DNA of 64,000 bases, taken from positions 84,417,163 to 84,481,162 of the forward strand of contig NC_089795.1 of the NCBI RefSeq assembly GCF_040412425.1, given 5' to 3'. A program made the position numbers and the translations under genes. The stretch is from Macrobrachium rosenbergii. Taxonomy: Eukaryota > Arthropoda > Malacostraca > Decapoda > Palaemonidae. Numbering within the stretch: position 1 is the stretch's first letter; each line of letters opens with the position of its first letter. Shown one piece after another: positions 11,756-24,035 of this stretch. Under the pieces are notes generated by a model. That model did no database searches. It was not told the origin of the DNA and was given only the letters and a program-made list of their open reading frames with translations.

Positions 11756-12242
11756 ATGCAATTACAGTCATTACGGTAACCGGTTCTTGCTTTACCGGAC
11801 TCCTTTATCTGGTGTAATGTAAATTGTAAATTACGAATGAACGGTGCCTGTGAGTACACAGTGATAAACATAAATCTGTTATCTTATTCTGACACCTTGG
11901 CTACTTTAAAGATCTTTTCCAAATTACTTCCATTGCTTCTGATTTTTATTTATTATGCCACTGGTACATTAAAATTACACTCATAACATCAGAGAAACAC
12001 CTGATTAGACAGAAGAGGGAGAATAATTATGGCTGTAATCAGCTTAATCCCTAGTCTGGGTCGTTGTTTTCGAAAGTGCATGAAGAAAAATGAACAAGTG
12101 TATTACAGTACAGTAACTGCGCAGCGCGAGGGTTAGTGTACCTTAACTTGGGATTCCACAGAACCACAAGCCATTTGGAAGTCACAGAAACCATGGATTC
12201 AAGGAACTGTCATGTAAGCAAGCAGGTATGCCACAACTTGAG

Positions 12243-12497
12243 GACAGGATAGGAATATGAAATTTAGGCCTAGGGCCGAACGCTGGGACCTATGAGGTCA
12301 CTCAGCGCTGAAAGGGACATTGACAGTAAGAAGGTCTGAAAGGTGTAACCGGAGGAAAACCTCGCAGTTGCACTATGTAGCAATTGTTAGGAGAAGGTGG
12401 AAAGTAAGACTGAAGAAAGAGAATATGAATGGAGATCTAGTAAAAGGAGTGAAAGGAGTTGCAGCCGGAGGCCGAAGGGGCGCTGCAAAAAACGGGG
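12243..12497 (+). mobile_element. Family A retroposon, copy 5, 3'-shortened
   Basis: Retains the 5' hairpin and central block but lacks the AATGCC...GTGCAC end. It is still flanked by a perfect 13-bp direct repeat GCCACAACTTGAG (12230-12242 and 12498-12510). It therefore either inserted in a shortened form or lost its 3' part afterwards without touching the flank. Confidence 0.85.
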
Positions 12498-12510
12498 GCC
12501 ACAACTTGAG

Positions 12511-15119
12511 ATATCCACGTAAAACTAAAATTTTACCTGGAGGCTTACCTGTCATGAAGCCGATAGGCCCAAGGATTTTGTAAACAATAAAACGTCTTTG
12601 GGGAGTTCTAGAGCTTCTTCAGGTAGCTGAATAAAACTGATAAAAACTTGACACTCCACTTGACAATATATTCCAGGAACAGGATAATGAACATGAAAAT
12701 GAGCCGTTTAACCAGATGCACATAAAGCATCAAAACTGGAGATTGAAACAGAGAGGCCATTCTCTTATCTCCAGGACTCAACGGCTGGGAGTGTCAAGGC
12801 TATCTTATTCATACGAACCTACAAAGCATGGTAGTCGGAGTATCTTTCCCATTAATCAATTCAATTGTCTCATTCATACCGTACTATCAAGTAGACGAAG
12901 GAAATGGAAGGAAATGATTAAAAAATCGTATTGGAATTCCGGTGTGTGCTTCAAAGAGCTTCTGGTAGACCGTCAAGTGTTTAAAGGAAATGCTGTCTAA
13001 TTATTGGGGAAAAATCTAGATACAGCTGGAAACTGACCGGAACTAAATGTGAAATGTAGGAGGGTGTATCAGAGCACAGTATAGAGAATTTTCAAGCGTG
13101 CATTTGTGTCAAACCGCGAATTACTCATTATTATCATCAAACTACATCCTCAAACTCTAGCGGTTCCAGAGAATGAGTTGAAAAGAAAGAAAAAACCCTA
13201 AATTATCCGAAGGCGAAAAAGGTAGGTATCTGATGGCTTTCCGCTCGGGTACCGCTCAAAATGAGGCTGTGGAATGTGGTTCCCTCTGTGGGTGTTGCCT
13301 CCGAAGGGTGGACAACTTTAGGACCGAACGACCCTCCCATCTCCTAGGCCTCCCACCCCTTCTTCTTATTCCTCATCCTCCTGTCTGTCTTCCACTCTTC
13401 CCCCATTCTGTCACTCCTACCTTACTGACCGGCTACTTGACTTATCAGATGACATCCGTATGACCACGGCTAAATTATGAGTTTCTTATTGTGTGTTTGA
13501 TCAGAGTAATTCTCTCCTTTTCTTATCGCTATCAACAGTCACAGCCAGATAACTTATCTACAACATTAGAAAAATACTTGCTTTTACAAGTTGCCTTTTG
13601 TGAGGAGTGGGTTGAAGAATCTTCAGATAATGCTGAATATCAGCAAGACCTGAAAATAATATTATGGGAGCCTTTGGATATGAATGGTCACCTAGGTGGC
13701 AGTGTTCTGATCTGATTTTGAAGTGTCTGAAATGGAGAGAGCGGCTCAAATCTAGTCTGGCCACTGTAGGACAAGAGGGATTAAAGAAAGAACAAGCACG
13801 TGAAAGTGTTCTAAATCTTATGTCTACAATGCCACTGCTAATCATTTAATGAATGAATGTATGTGTCCCAAGGTTGGAAAACGGAAACAATGGGTCTGCT
13901 GGTCCACCGCCATCACCAGTCCTGAGGTTGGTAGGTCAGAAAAGTATGAGTATCAGTAACTAGTTCCTTCCATTCTGGCAGAGAGACTTCGATCAGCACT
14001 TGTCCCGTTTACGCAGATGAGCATCATAGTCATACTTAGTCAGAATTCCTGTATATAGATTAGGAACTTGGCAATATGCCTCTTGCGTGACGTTACTGTA
14101 TCACGTAGCTGGCTGCCTCAGTAGTAACCATCTTGCTTAGCAGCTTTGCTTCTGTAAAAAGTATTGTGAGTATAGTTCTACCATCTGTGCTTATTTTCTC
14201 TTTTAGTGAATGCCACAGTCTTCTACATTCCACAGTAGGTAGTAGTAGTAGGTACTCTCAGCATTTAGAAGAACCACCATATATTCCAGCAGAAAGCAAT
14301 ACACTTCTCTAACTAAAGGATAATGATGGCAAGAAGGACTGAGGTAACGCATGAACCAGTCCCAGAGACTAGCCTGTCGCTTTTAGCAAAAGTAATAATC
14401 AATTGCTCTACATCATGAGAAGCATGTGAACCACAGTTCCTAAATACTCTACGAATCTCACTGTTTTGGCCCAGTCCTTGAAAACTGCATGAATGTTTGC
14501 TATTAGGTGTACAGTGAATAATTTACAAAAAGGGAACAAGGTGCAAACAAAATTGGAAGCCAATTTACAAACTATAGAGGAAGGTGGAAGTTCCTGGAAA
14601 AAAAGGGAAATGATAAAATCCCATATCTACATTTGCATGTGAAATCTTAATTTGGCAATTACAGAGAGATGTGTCCTGTCATTATGGACACTGAATGCAA
14701 TAGTAGGGTATTATTTACTGTAACCAAACTATAAACAGTTTAGAACATGAGACATCTGTATACTATTCCACTCGGCATTCATAAATTTAATGACTGGAAT
14801 AACAGTGTTGATTAAAACCACATGGAGCTTCCTGCACTAATTTCACGTGGAAACTCTTCAGAAAGAAAATCTAGTTCATCTCCTAACACTTACTGAGTTG
14901 ATTTCACTTGTAAATATTACTGAAAATTTTACTAGACAAGATTAATGTGGTCATATTATTATGCACAGTAATGTAAACCTGATAGTCATGCAAGTGTAGT
15001 TATTTGCCCAGTAATCAATTCTGTCAATATTATCAACAGTAAAGTCTCCACTAGATTTCATTTTTAGCCAAATTTAAGAATTTTTTGTAATTATCATCCA
15101 CCATCTATTCATGGCAGTT
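12511..15119. other. No supported gene
   Basis: Unique-looking intronic DNA. Open frames at 12716-13000, 13233-13463 and 13491-13849 were read and not recognised. The 13.5-13.85 kb pair lies in two overlapping frames of the same strand and could be a decayed coding remnant, but no family motif was found. Confidence 0.45.
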
Positions 15120-16390
15120 ATTGCATCATAGGTAGAAGCAGAAGTAAAAGCAGCAGCAATACCAGCAACTGAAGAAGCAAGAGTAGTTGTGATAGTAAGA
15201 CCTTTCAGTAATCCAGAAATAAACTGATATGAGAATTGACGCACTAAAGATTGCCTCCTTGTTCCATCACTGTTGCCGATTATCTATAAAAGTCGAACAT
15301 AATTTAGCTTTAAACAAATGTAAGCTACACAATGAATGTAGAACTCTAGAAAAGCTTCTAAAATTCTTTAAAAATCTGCTTGGTAGTGTAGAGAAATGGT
15401 TGTTATCCATTAAAATTTATTTTTTTTATTCAAATTAAAAGTTGATTTGCTTGAACTTAGGTGGTAAATTCTGTAAAAAGGGCTCACTATAGTAGTGTTG
15501 GGTCCTGTCCTAAGATAACAGTGGTACTGATATCTTTAGTAGTAGATGTACTAGTAGCAGTAGCAGTAGTAGTAGCAGTAGCTGCTATTTTCACACGCAA
15601 CTAGATTTTATTGTAATACTTAGCAATACTCATAAATTGCTTGTAGTGTAAGCACAGACATCAGCCAAGTAACGCCATCTTTTTAATAGTTGTAGGTAAC
15701 ATTAGATTTAAAGGAGTAAGTAGTAGACAAGTTATTAAAAGTAGGTTATTAAAAGTATACTTTTTTAATAAAAGGAAGGTCACCAGTACTAGCATTATCT
15801 CGAGAGCTTAGAAAACTAAAATCACATGTACCTACAGAATTTAAATAGGCCTATATAAATTCCTTCACAGGGGTTAGTAAAACTTGGGCAGTATGAACTA
15901 TAAGTATCAGCTGCAATATGTAGACTATATACTGGATCAAATTAATCAGAATTTATGGTTTTGTTGTGAAGAGTTAAGAGATGCGTAAAAGAGAAGTCTT
16001 GCAGTGGTAACATGACATTTATAAGAGATTCTGTTTTAAGAGCAAATGAAGTCACATACGAACCAGTATCACACTTGATAGAATTAGTGATAGTAAGAGC
16101 AGCTGTAGTAGTAGTAGTCGTATTAGTAGTGGCATTATTATTAACATTATATAAGTAGTGGTCGCAGAAGTAACATATTTATTCGTAAATACATAAACCT
16201 TGGTGACATTTGTAATATGAAACGTACAAGCAGCGGTTGGAATGCAGTCTCTGCAATAACGATATAGTAATAGTAATAGTAATAACTTTGATAGTAACAG
16301 CTATAGTAGAAGTAGCAGTAGTAATAGTAGTAAAATCAGCAGCATAGCCAGGTGAAAGTGAAACATCAGCAATAATTTCGAGGTTACAGA
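15120..16390. repeat. Decayed TAG/CAG trinucleotide-rich tract
   Basis: Scattered runs such as AGTAGTAG, AGCAGTAGCAGT and TAGTAATAGTAATAG recur throughout. This is the pattern of an old, mutated triplet repeat. Clusters lie at 15130-15165, 15538-15588, 16085-16140 and 16265-16345. Confidence 0.6.
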
Positions 16391-17435
16391 GGACAGCAAC
16401 AACTTCATCTATGGCTCTTCATAAATATTACAACTGGTGGGAAACACATTAAAAAAGTCTATGTCCTCTTGGCTCACTAGCAATGGCAGCAGCCACTCTG
16501 TTAATAACGTCCACTCAGCTATAACGGCAGGTAACGTTTCTGGCCACTAAGGACATTGGTAATATCAGTGATCTCTTAGTTACTCTGATAATGCTGGTGC
16601 CTGACTACACTGCAGATAGTCGATAACCACGTGGCCATACACGTTACATCAATGTCCATTTGGCCTGATAATGTCTGTGTTCGCTTAAAGGTATTGGAGC
16701 CACTGGTACCGATTTGGATAAATTGATTAAATAGTTTCACCTTGACTCATAAATAATTCATGTCCATTTGGGTACGTTGGCAATGTTAATGCCAACTAGG
16801 TTGTAAAGATATGTCAAGTGCCACTTGACTGACCTGATAACGCAGGACTCCATTTCCTCGCACTGAAAATCTGTGCTTAACTGACCGCAACATTTTTGTG
16901 AACGGTGAGAGGGTTTCAGATAGTTCGGAAAATAATGATCATTGTGTACTGCCACCCAATATCTTCTTACTACACCTTCAAGTTGACTTGAAGTGGAAAT
17001 GAAGTACTGTAGGCGTGCATCACTCGCAACAGAATGGACTTGATTCTTGTAAGTTCCACTCAATTAAAAGTCCTGTATTTCATCTGGTTTGTAAAGATAC
17101 ATTGTTCATCTATTAAAGAATTAAATACTTCGGTTGTGAACGCCCAGTTGAGTCAGCATAGCATTTAAGCGGGACTGCATGATTTATTAGCCGTTCTTCT
17201 GAAAACAGAACTGAATAACTGAAGCAATCAGAATGAATTTACACAAGACTTCATGAAGTTTTCAACAACAGATTCATTAAGCGTTGTTAGAAAACAGAAC
17301 TCACAATTGAAGACTTTTGAAAGTATTCAAACCAGATTTCATGAAGTTTTCAACAACAGAATTATTGGATGCTTTATTGAAAAATAGAACTAAAAAATTA
17401 GAACATTTTATGCGTGGGAAAACAGGCTGGAATTG
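16391..17435. other. No gene seen
   Basis: Unique-looking sequence. A near-duplicate phrase (ATGAAGTTTTCAACAACAGA) occurs at 17252-17271 and 17340-17359, a small local duplication. The minus-strand frame at 16758-17063 is not recognised. Confidence 0.5.
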
Positions 17436-17743
17436 GAATACAGAATTTAGGCTAAATGCCAAGCGTTGGGACTTATGAGGTCATTCAGCGCTGAAAGGAA
17501 AACTGGTAGTAAGAAGGTTTGAAAGGTGTAACAGGAGGAAAACCTCGCAGTTGCACTATGAAACAACTGTTAGACGAGAGCGAAAACTAAGATAGAAGAA
17601 AGAACATGAATGGAGGCACAGTAAAATGAATGAATGGGGTTGCAGCTAGAGGCCGAAGGGACGCTGCAAAGAACCTTGAGATAATGCCTACAGTGCACCG
17701 TGTGAGGTGCACTGACGGCTCTACCCCCCTATGGGGCCTAGGA
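17436..17743 (+). mobile_element. Family A retroposon, copy 6
   Basis: Full-length copy with the 3' hairpin GTGCACC...GGTGCAC. The 5' hairpin carries two substitutions. I found no target-site duplication. Confidence 0.83.
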
Positions 17744-18298
17744 TGCTAAGAATAAGAAGATAGTGAGAGTGATTGGGCTCTTTATCCGAAGCGGGTTGGA
17801 TGTATTATTAACACCACCAGTATTATAGTAGTAGAAGACTAAAGTGTTGTAATTGCACGTACCAGTTGTAATTGAACAAACAAAGAAGAGTTATGGAGCG
17901 AAGCGTCTGAAATCGACAACAGAGAGCAAGAAGAAGAAATGAAATGAAGTGATCTATTAAGCAAACATCCAGAAGAGGGAATAAATTAAGAAGTCTTGAT
18001 ACAGACGAAAACACCGAGAAAATAAATCCATGAAGTTCTTCCACGACTGCGGCAGGATCTTCAATGACAGGATGCAAGATATTTCACACGCCCAGTTGCC
18101 AAATTCCTATTGTACGAGTTACGGACGACGCGTAATCACAAAAGGAGATGAAAAGAACCGACGGATAACCCCGGATAAAAAAGTATGTCAAGGAGAGGAG
18201 GAGGAGGAAGTGGTGGGATCTGGAAGAGCGCTGAGATAAGAAGCAGAGCGAAGGGCACCTTGATTACAGACCAAGCCGAAACAGAAGCTAGAAGAACT

Positions 18299-18400
18299 AG
18301 CAAAAAATGCGCCGAAGTTTTTTCGGCGCAGTCGAGTTTTCTGTACATCCAATAATCAAGGCCACCGGAAATAGATCTGTCTTTAGGTGGTCTAGGTATA
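18299..18400. mobile_element. Family B hairpin element, partial copy 2
   Basis: Holds only the hairpin end: GCGCCGAAG, a TTTT loop and CTTCGGCGC, followed by the GTTTTCTGTAC block and the AGATCTGTCTTTAGGTGGTC block. Read on the - strand the hairpin is followed by ATTTTTTGCTAG, a Helitron-like CTAG end. Confidence 0.75.
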
Positions 18401-18426
18401 CCCAAACATTCCGCATCACTTATATT

Positions 18427-18665
18427 TTGCTTTTTTTTTGCTTTCCTCTAGGAAAAAGTTAAGTATGCCTTAGTTTAACCAGACCACTGAGCTGATTAAT
18501 AGCTCTAGGCTGGCCCGTTGAAGGATTAGACTTATTTTACATGTCTAAGAACCAATTAGTTACTTAGCAACGGGACCTCACAGCTTATTGTGAATCGAAC
18601 ACATTATAGGAGAATGAATTTCATCACCAGAAATAAATTTCTCTAATTCTTCATTACCCGGCCGA
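18427..18665 (-). mobile_element. SINE body, family C, without its tRNA head
   Basis: Shares CCAGACCACTGAGCTGATTA, CAACGGGACCT, CAGCTTATTGTG, and AATTCTTCATTA with the better copy at 44.8 kb. The tRNA-like part present in that copy is missing here. Confidence 0.7.
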
Positions 18666-18779
18666 CTTTCCTCTAGGAAATAGCAGAGACAATAAGCAAA
18701 GCAATCGAAATAATCTGGATCCAAAATTAATCAACAGTTCTCTGGGACATACTGAATCTACAAAAAAAAAAAAAAGTAA

Positions 18780-19160
18780 AAAATGCGCCGAAGTTTCTTC
18801 GGCGCAATCGAGTTTTCTGTACAGCCGATAATGCTGTATGAAACTCTTAGCCACGGCCCATGAAACTCTCAGCGGCGGCCCACGAAACTTTCAGCCACGG
18901 CCCATAGGTAGCCCGTGTTGTTGGCACCTATAGCGGTGCCAGACGCACGATCGACTAACTTTAGCTTTAAATAAAATAAAAACTACTGGAGATAGAGGGC
19001 TGCAATTTGGTATGTTTGATGATGGAGGGTGGATGATCAACATACCAATTTGCAGCCCTCTGGCTTCGGTAGTTTTTAAGATCTGAGGGCGGGCAGAAAA
19101 AGTGCGGACGGACGGACAAATAGCCATCTCAATAGTTTTCTTTTACAGAAAACTAAAAAT
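18780..19160. mobile_element. Family B hairpin element, copy 3 (near complete)
   Basis: Starts with a perfect hairpin TGCGCCGAAG, TTT, CTTCGGCGCA. The ATGAAACT/CACGGCCCA phrase is repeated about three times. The central foldback (18986-19075) has arms of about 40 bases. It ends in the second hairpin, TAGTTTTCT...AGAAAACTA. No coding sequence. Confidence 0.8.
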
Positions 19161-19630
19161 CTTTAAAATTTGTTAAAATTAGTTAATAGTGGTTTAAATC
19201 TGACTCTGACAGCAGACATTTCGATCAAATTAGCCCCTCCTTGCGGGAAGGCAACAATAATGATGTTAGTAGTGAAAATATAAAGAAAATATAAACAATA
19301 TTTATAACAACTCAACCACTAAGCGTAAATCTATCAGTCTATCCACCTATACATTTATCACTGTATTTACGTATGCATTTATTGTTATTACAACAGTAAC
19401 CTCTTGATTTCTAGATTTCGTGCATTCATGGATGCTCTAACCTCTGAAAGCCTTGAATCTGAACTGGAAATAAACGTAAAAGCTTCCGTGATATGATACG
19501 AAATTTTTAACTTATTGGGGAGGGGGGTAACATACACCATCGTATCCAAAAATGGGGGACTAAAGTCGAGATGTATATGAGGTCATTATGGCTATTGGAA
19601 AAACATTAAACGGAACGACAGATTTTATAT

Positions 19631-19641
<11 letters not shown>

Positions 19642-19711
<70 letters not shown>
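19642..19711. repeat. (AT)n microsatellite
   Basis: Pure AT dinucleotides with one C interruption near 19641. Confidence 0.95.
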
Positions 19712-19727
19712 TGTATATATGGATGAA

Positions 19728-19849
19728 TTTCATCATATCACCGTGATTCATATACAGGCATTAAACTTAAACGTCCTTTAATATCCAATTGGATATTAAA
19801 GGACGTTTGTAGCTTAATGCTTGTATATGAATCACGGTAATGTGATAAA
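19728..19849. repeat. Near-perfect palindrome of SINE tail sequence
   Basis: Arms of about 60 bases meet at ATCCAATTGGAT (centre between 19788 and 19789). Each arm is the tail of a local SINE (AAAGGACGTTTGTAGCTTAA, then TATATGAATCACGGT). A third copy of the arm occurs at 20132-20163. Confidence 0.85.
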
Positions 19850-19964
19850 ATGGCTGCGTGCGACAAACGCACTACATGGTTAGCATGGGAGAGGTGGGAT
19901 GATACCGATTCTAATTACAAATACCTGAGTTCGACGGGGATTTGTATGTACGAGTCGGTATCAA

Positions 19965-20176
19965 CTTATACCTCACTTGTTGGCTGTGTGGTTATAATGT
20001 GCGTCACTGTAGTCCTGAGTTCTTGTCTTCCATGGTTCGAGCCCACGATACGACGAACTTGTTATCAACTAAAAAATTCCCCTTTGGGAAACATATATGA
20101 AAATATATTATTTCCAAGGTAGAGCGAATTGGATAATAAAGGACGTTTGTAGCTTAATGCTTATATATATATACAT
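19965..20176 (+). mobile_element. tRNA-derived SINE, family D
   Basis: A tRNA-like head has an A-box-like TGGCTGTGTGG (19981-19991) and a perfect B box GGTTCGAGCCC (20034-20044). Next come AAATTCCCCTTTGGGAAA and the tail GGACGTTTGTAGCTTAATGC. The same tail forms the palindrome at 19728-19849 and is present, diverged, in the two minus-strand SINEs near 50.1-50.6 kb. Confidence 0.75.
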
Positions 20177-20195
20177 ATATATATATATATTTATA

Positions 20196-20630
20196 GAGCC
20201 TCGATGGCCAAGTTGGTTAAGGCAGCAGCCCTCGACTTCTTAGGAGGTCTGTGGCGCGGGTTCAACCAAGAGCCTACCGGTCAGAGAGGTGACACTTTGC
20301 TATCCGCGTAGACACCCTGGGATTATGTATGTAATCAACGGATAGGTTTGCTTAAAAGCAAATGGGTGTTGTGACTATTACACACAAACAAAGCCACTCC
20401 AACATCTTCTAAAACATAACAGACACCTCACACATTTCGACTGTCGACTCACTGCAACAACTCCTCGCCGCTGGGAGAAAGAGCTGGTGAACTGGTACAA
20501 TACATGTACACAATAACGGGTCTAAGCGATGTCAGGCAGGGCAGCCGATCGGGACTACAAAGTTTTTACCCCAAAAAGCCAAATCAAAGTCCTTCAAAAG
20601 AAGGCATCACGGGAGACCTCATATATGTAA
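20196..20630 (+). mobile_element. tRNA-like sequence with SINE body
   Basis: The head reads like a tRNA with a long variable arm: A box TGGCCAAGTTGG (20205-20216) and a mutated B box GGTTCAACC (20259-20267). It is not a working tRNA gene because the acceptor arms do not pair and the B box is altered. A body of about 350 bases follows, up to the AT tract. The body length is inferred because there is no second copy here to compare. Confidence 0.5.
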
Positions 20631-20663
20631 AGAAGAAGATACAGTATATATATCAGATATTTA

Positions 20664-21304
<641 letters not shown>

Positions 21305-21667
21305 AATATGCAGTAAATGGGCCTCGCTGTCGAACTCCTCAGTTCCAGAGGTCCTTTATTCTTCACACCGTTGACTGTGGAACAGTCTCCCTGAGCATTT
21401 GGTGCAATTGAAACTTTGAAAGTTGCTGAAGATGCACGCACATTACCCCTAATACAATTCTTCTTGTATTTTAATAATTTACTGACATTTTTACTTATTT
21501 ATTTATTTGTTAATTGGTCTGTTTTTCGAATAACTGATCTCTTATTTCTGTATTTCCCATTATCATCTGTTACTTCTTTCGAATGAACGCCATATTCTTT
21601 GGAAGCTTGAATTTCCAGTCAATGGCCCCTGTTGTGGGCTTGTTCCATATGAAAAGGGTCTATTCTT

Positions 21668-21727
<60 letters not shown>

Positions 21728-21729
21728 TA

Positions 21730-21762
<33 letters not shown>

Positions 21763-21860
21763 TTTTTAATAATAATAATAATAATTATTATTAGTTATTA
21801 TTATTGTTATTATTATTAATATTTTTAATAATAATAATAATAATAATAATAATTACCATT
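21305..21860 (+). mobile_element. LINE 3' end with complex (AAT)n/(TTA)n tail
   Basis: The decayed coding end includes CAGAGGTCCTTTATTCTTCA, which encodes the RSFIPHTV / LWNSLP type C-terminus. It continues through the 3' untranslated region (TTCTTTGGAAGCTTGAATTT, GGGCTTGTTCCATATGAA) into (AAT)n at 21675-21726. Inverted TTA and AAT blocks follow to 21852. Confidence 0.78.
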
Positions 21861-22160
21861 TTATCCAATTTTTTAAAAAGCACGTGGATGAAAGACGCGA
21901 GAGTATTTACAAAGCAAGAATGAACGAGCGGATGTTTCATGAATGAAATTTGACTGAGATGGCTCTATTCCATTTTAGCCGAATTATATACTTTGAGCCT
22001 CCATGACCACGACACTGTCGACGTCAGGTTGCACGTTGTCAGTTCATCAGTTAACTGTTACCAGTCTACTGGACCTCCAAGATGAGGGAAAAGTCTGCCT
22101 TGCCTCTCCCTTGGGGAGGAATTGGATGGAGAATGTGGACGTCAGCGGAGAAATCTCAAC

Positions 22161-22465
22161 AATGGAATGGAATATAAAATTTTGGCAAAAGGCCAAGCGC
22201 TGGGACCTATGAGGTCATTTAGCGCTGGAACGGAAACCAACAGCAAAAAGGTTTGAAAGGTGTTACAGGAGGAAAACCTCGCAGTTGCACTGAAACAATT
22301 GTCAGGAGAGGGTGGAAAGTACGATGGAAGAGAGAGGATATGAACAAAGGTATAGTAAAAGGAATGACAAAGGGTTGCAGCTAGGGGCCAAAGGGACGTC
22401 GCAAAGGAACTTAGGTAATGCCTACAGTGCACCGCATGAGGTGCACTGACGGCACTAACCTCCTT
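22161..22465 (+). mobile_element. Family A retroposon, copy 7
   Basis: Full-length, with both hairpins. It is flanked by CGGAGAAATCTCAAC (22146-22160) and CGGAGAATCTCAAC (22466-22479), a target-site duplication of 14-15 bp with one indel. Confidence 0.87.
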
Positions 22466-22479
22466 CGGAGAATCTCAAC

Positions 22480-23213
22480 GGTGGCTTTGTTACCAAGAAC
22501 ACGAGATGAAAACCGCTCAAAAACAACAACATAACCCAGGCGCTTACTGATATGGTACCGTTTTAGACCCATACACATGAAAATAAATAATGCGTGTTAC
22601 TTCCCAGACTTCACTGCCTAACTTATCTGGTGGCCAAGGTGGCGGACAGGGTAACATTTAACAAAATACTCTGCCCTGAGATTTCCCACTCAGTTCTCTG
22701 GCCTTATGGCAAAGGCACCGATAAGGAATATCCTCCAATGGAAGAAAAGGCTATGCGAGGGTGTTCCTGTCACTGGGATCAGCAAATAATTTCGGAGCAG
22801 TTCTATACATCAGATGACGTGCGCTTTGGACATTCACAAAAATGGATTTTTTCTTATATTACTAAAATCACCCCTTTCTGCTCCACAAAAGGGAACTCTT
22901 GCACCAGAGATGATATAACAATATGCCCTTATTTTGGGAGCTTTGCATGCTAACACGTATACGGCTACAGGAATAGAAAAAAAAACTTTTTGTAGGAATT
23001 CCAACCCTCCAACCATGTCTAATACTTAAATGACATATCCAAGCTATGGCTTGGTAAAAGAATAAATTGTGCGTCTGCGCTACGTAAAACAATTAAAATT
23101 TCACAACGGTTTTTGTTTGCGTTCTGACTTTCCGCGGGCGCGCCCTTTCACTTCCTGCGATCGACATACCATTCTTCCACTCTTCTCATTTTTGTTATGA
23201 TTCTCTCCCTCTC

Positions 23214-23248
<35 letters not shown>

Positions 23249-23966
23249 GTATGCGTGTGTGTGTGTGTGTTTAAAAACAATGGCTGGAACTCCACCCTTC
23301 ATAATTACGCCTCTGAGATGATACTGATGATCACTCAACCTGTTCAACTACGCCCTGTTATACTTCAGACATTTTTCACATTTCAGTAAATGTAGGACGA
23401 GAGGTATATTTTTCATTTCCTTTTTTTTTCACGATAATTACGTGTCTTCCGTCCACAGAGACACAGCATTTTACTGAAACTTTCTTTTCATGCCCATGTC
23501 TTTCCTGTGTGCAAAGACATGCAGTACACAAACAAACAGACAAAAACATGCGAATTAATTTTGAACCCGTCAGTTTCACATGAAAAATTTTTTTTAATGA
23601 ATAAGTTGTTTTAATCACAAATGAAATCCGGTTATTTATCAGAAGTCGCCTAATTTACGTTATCACCTTCGTGTCCAAATAATATAAGCTATGTAGTTAT
23701 AGGTTTGTGCGTGTTTGTGTGTGTGTTTATTGTCCTTATTGAGAGACGAACAGAAAAAAATTTCCCACGACCAAAATGTACCGTAAAGAGCAGTGGTACC
23801 CTTAAATTTACTTAAAGACTCCCCTTTCTCCTTCACAAAACACCATGACAGTGAATGAAGAGGGAAGCTAAGGTTATTGCTATCATTACCGTTTGCGTGA
23901 AAAACGGATATCTTAGGAATAAATGAAATTGGAAAATGCAGAGATCACTTCCAATTTCATTTGTTC

Positions 23967-23969
<3 letters not shown>
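22480..23969. other. No supported gene; short CT/GT tracts
   Basis: Contains (CT)n at 23219-23244 and (GT)n at 23255-23270. The 119-codon frame at 22594-22953 is the longest repeat-free frame in the intron but has no recognisable domain and no flanking consensus splice pair that I could support. Confidence 0.45.

Positions 23970-24032
<63 letters not shown>
23970..24032. repeat. (AG)n microsatellite
   Basis: Pure AG dinucleotides, about 31 units. Confidence 0.96.

Positions 24033-24035
<3 letters not shown>

Noticed and set aside
13491..13849. Two overlapping plus-strand frames (CEEWVEESSDNAEY, GLKKEQARESVLNL)
   Set aside because: Peptides look coding-like but no family, splice borders or continuation could be shown.
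20196..20275. Possible tRNA gene (Leu/Ser-like)
   Set aside because: A box is good but the B box is mutated and the acceptor ends do not pair. A SINE-like body follows.
22594..22953. 119-codon plus-strand frame
   Set aside because: No recognisable domain, no supported splice borders, and lies within the caveolin intron.
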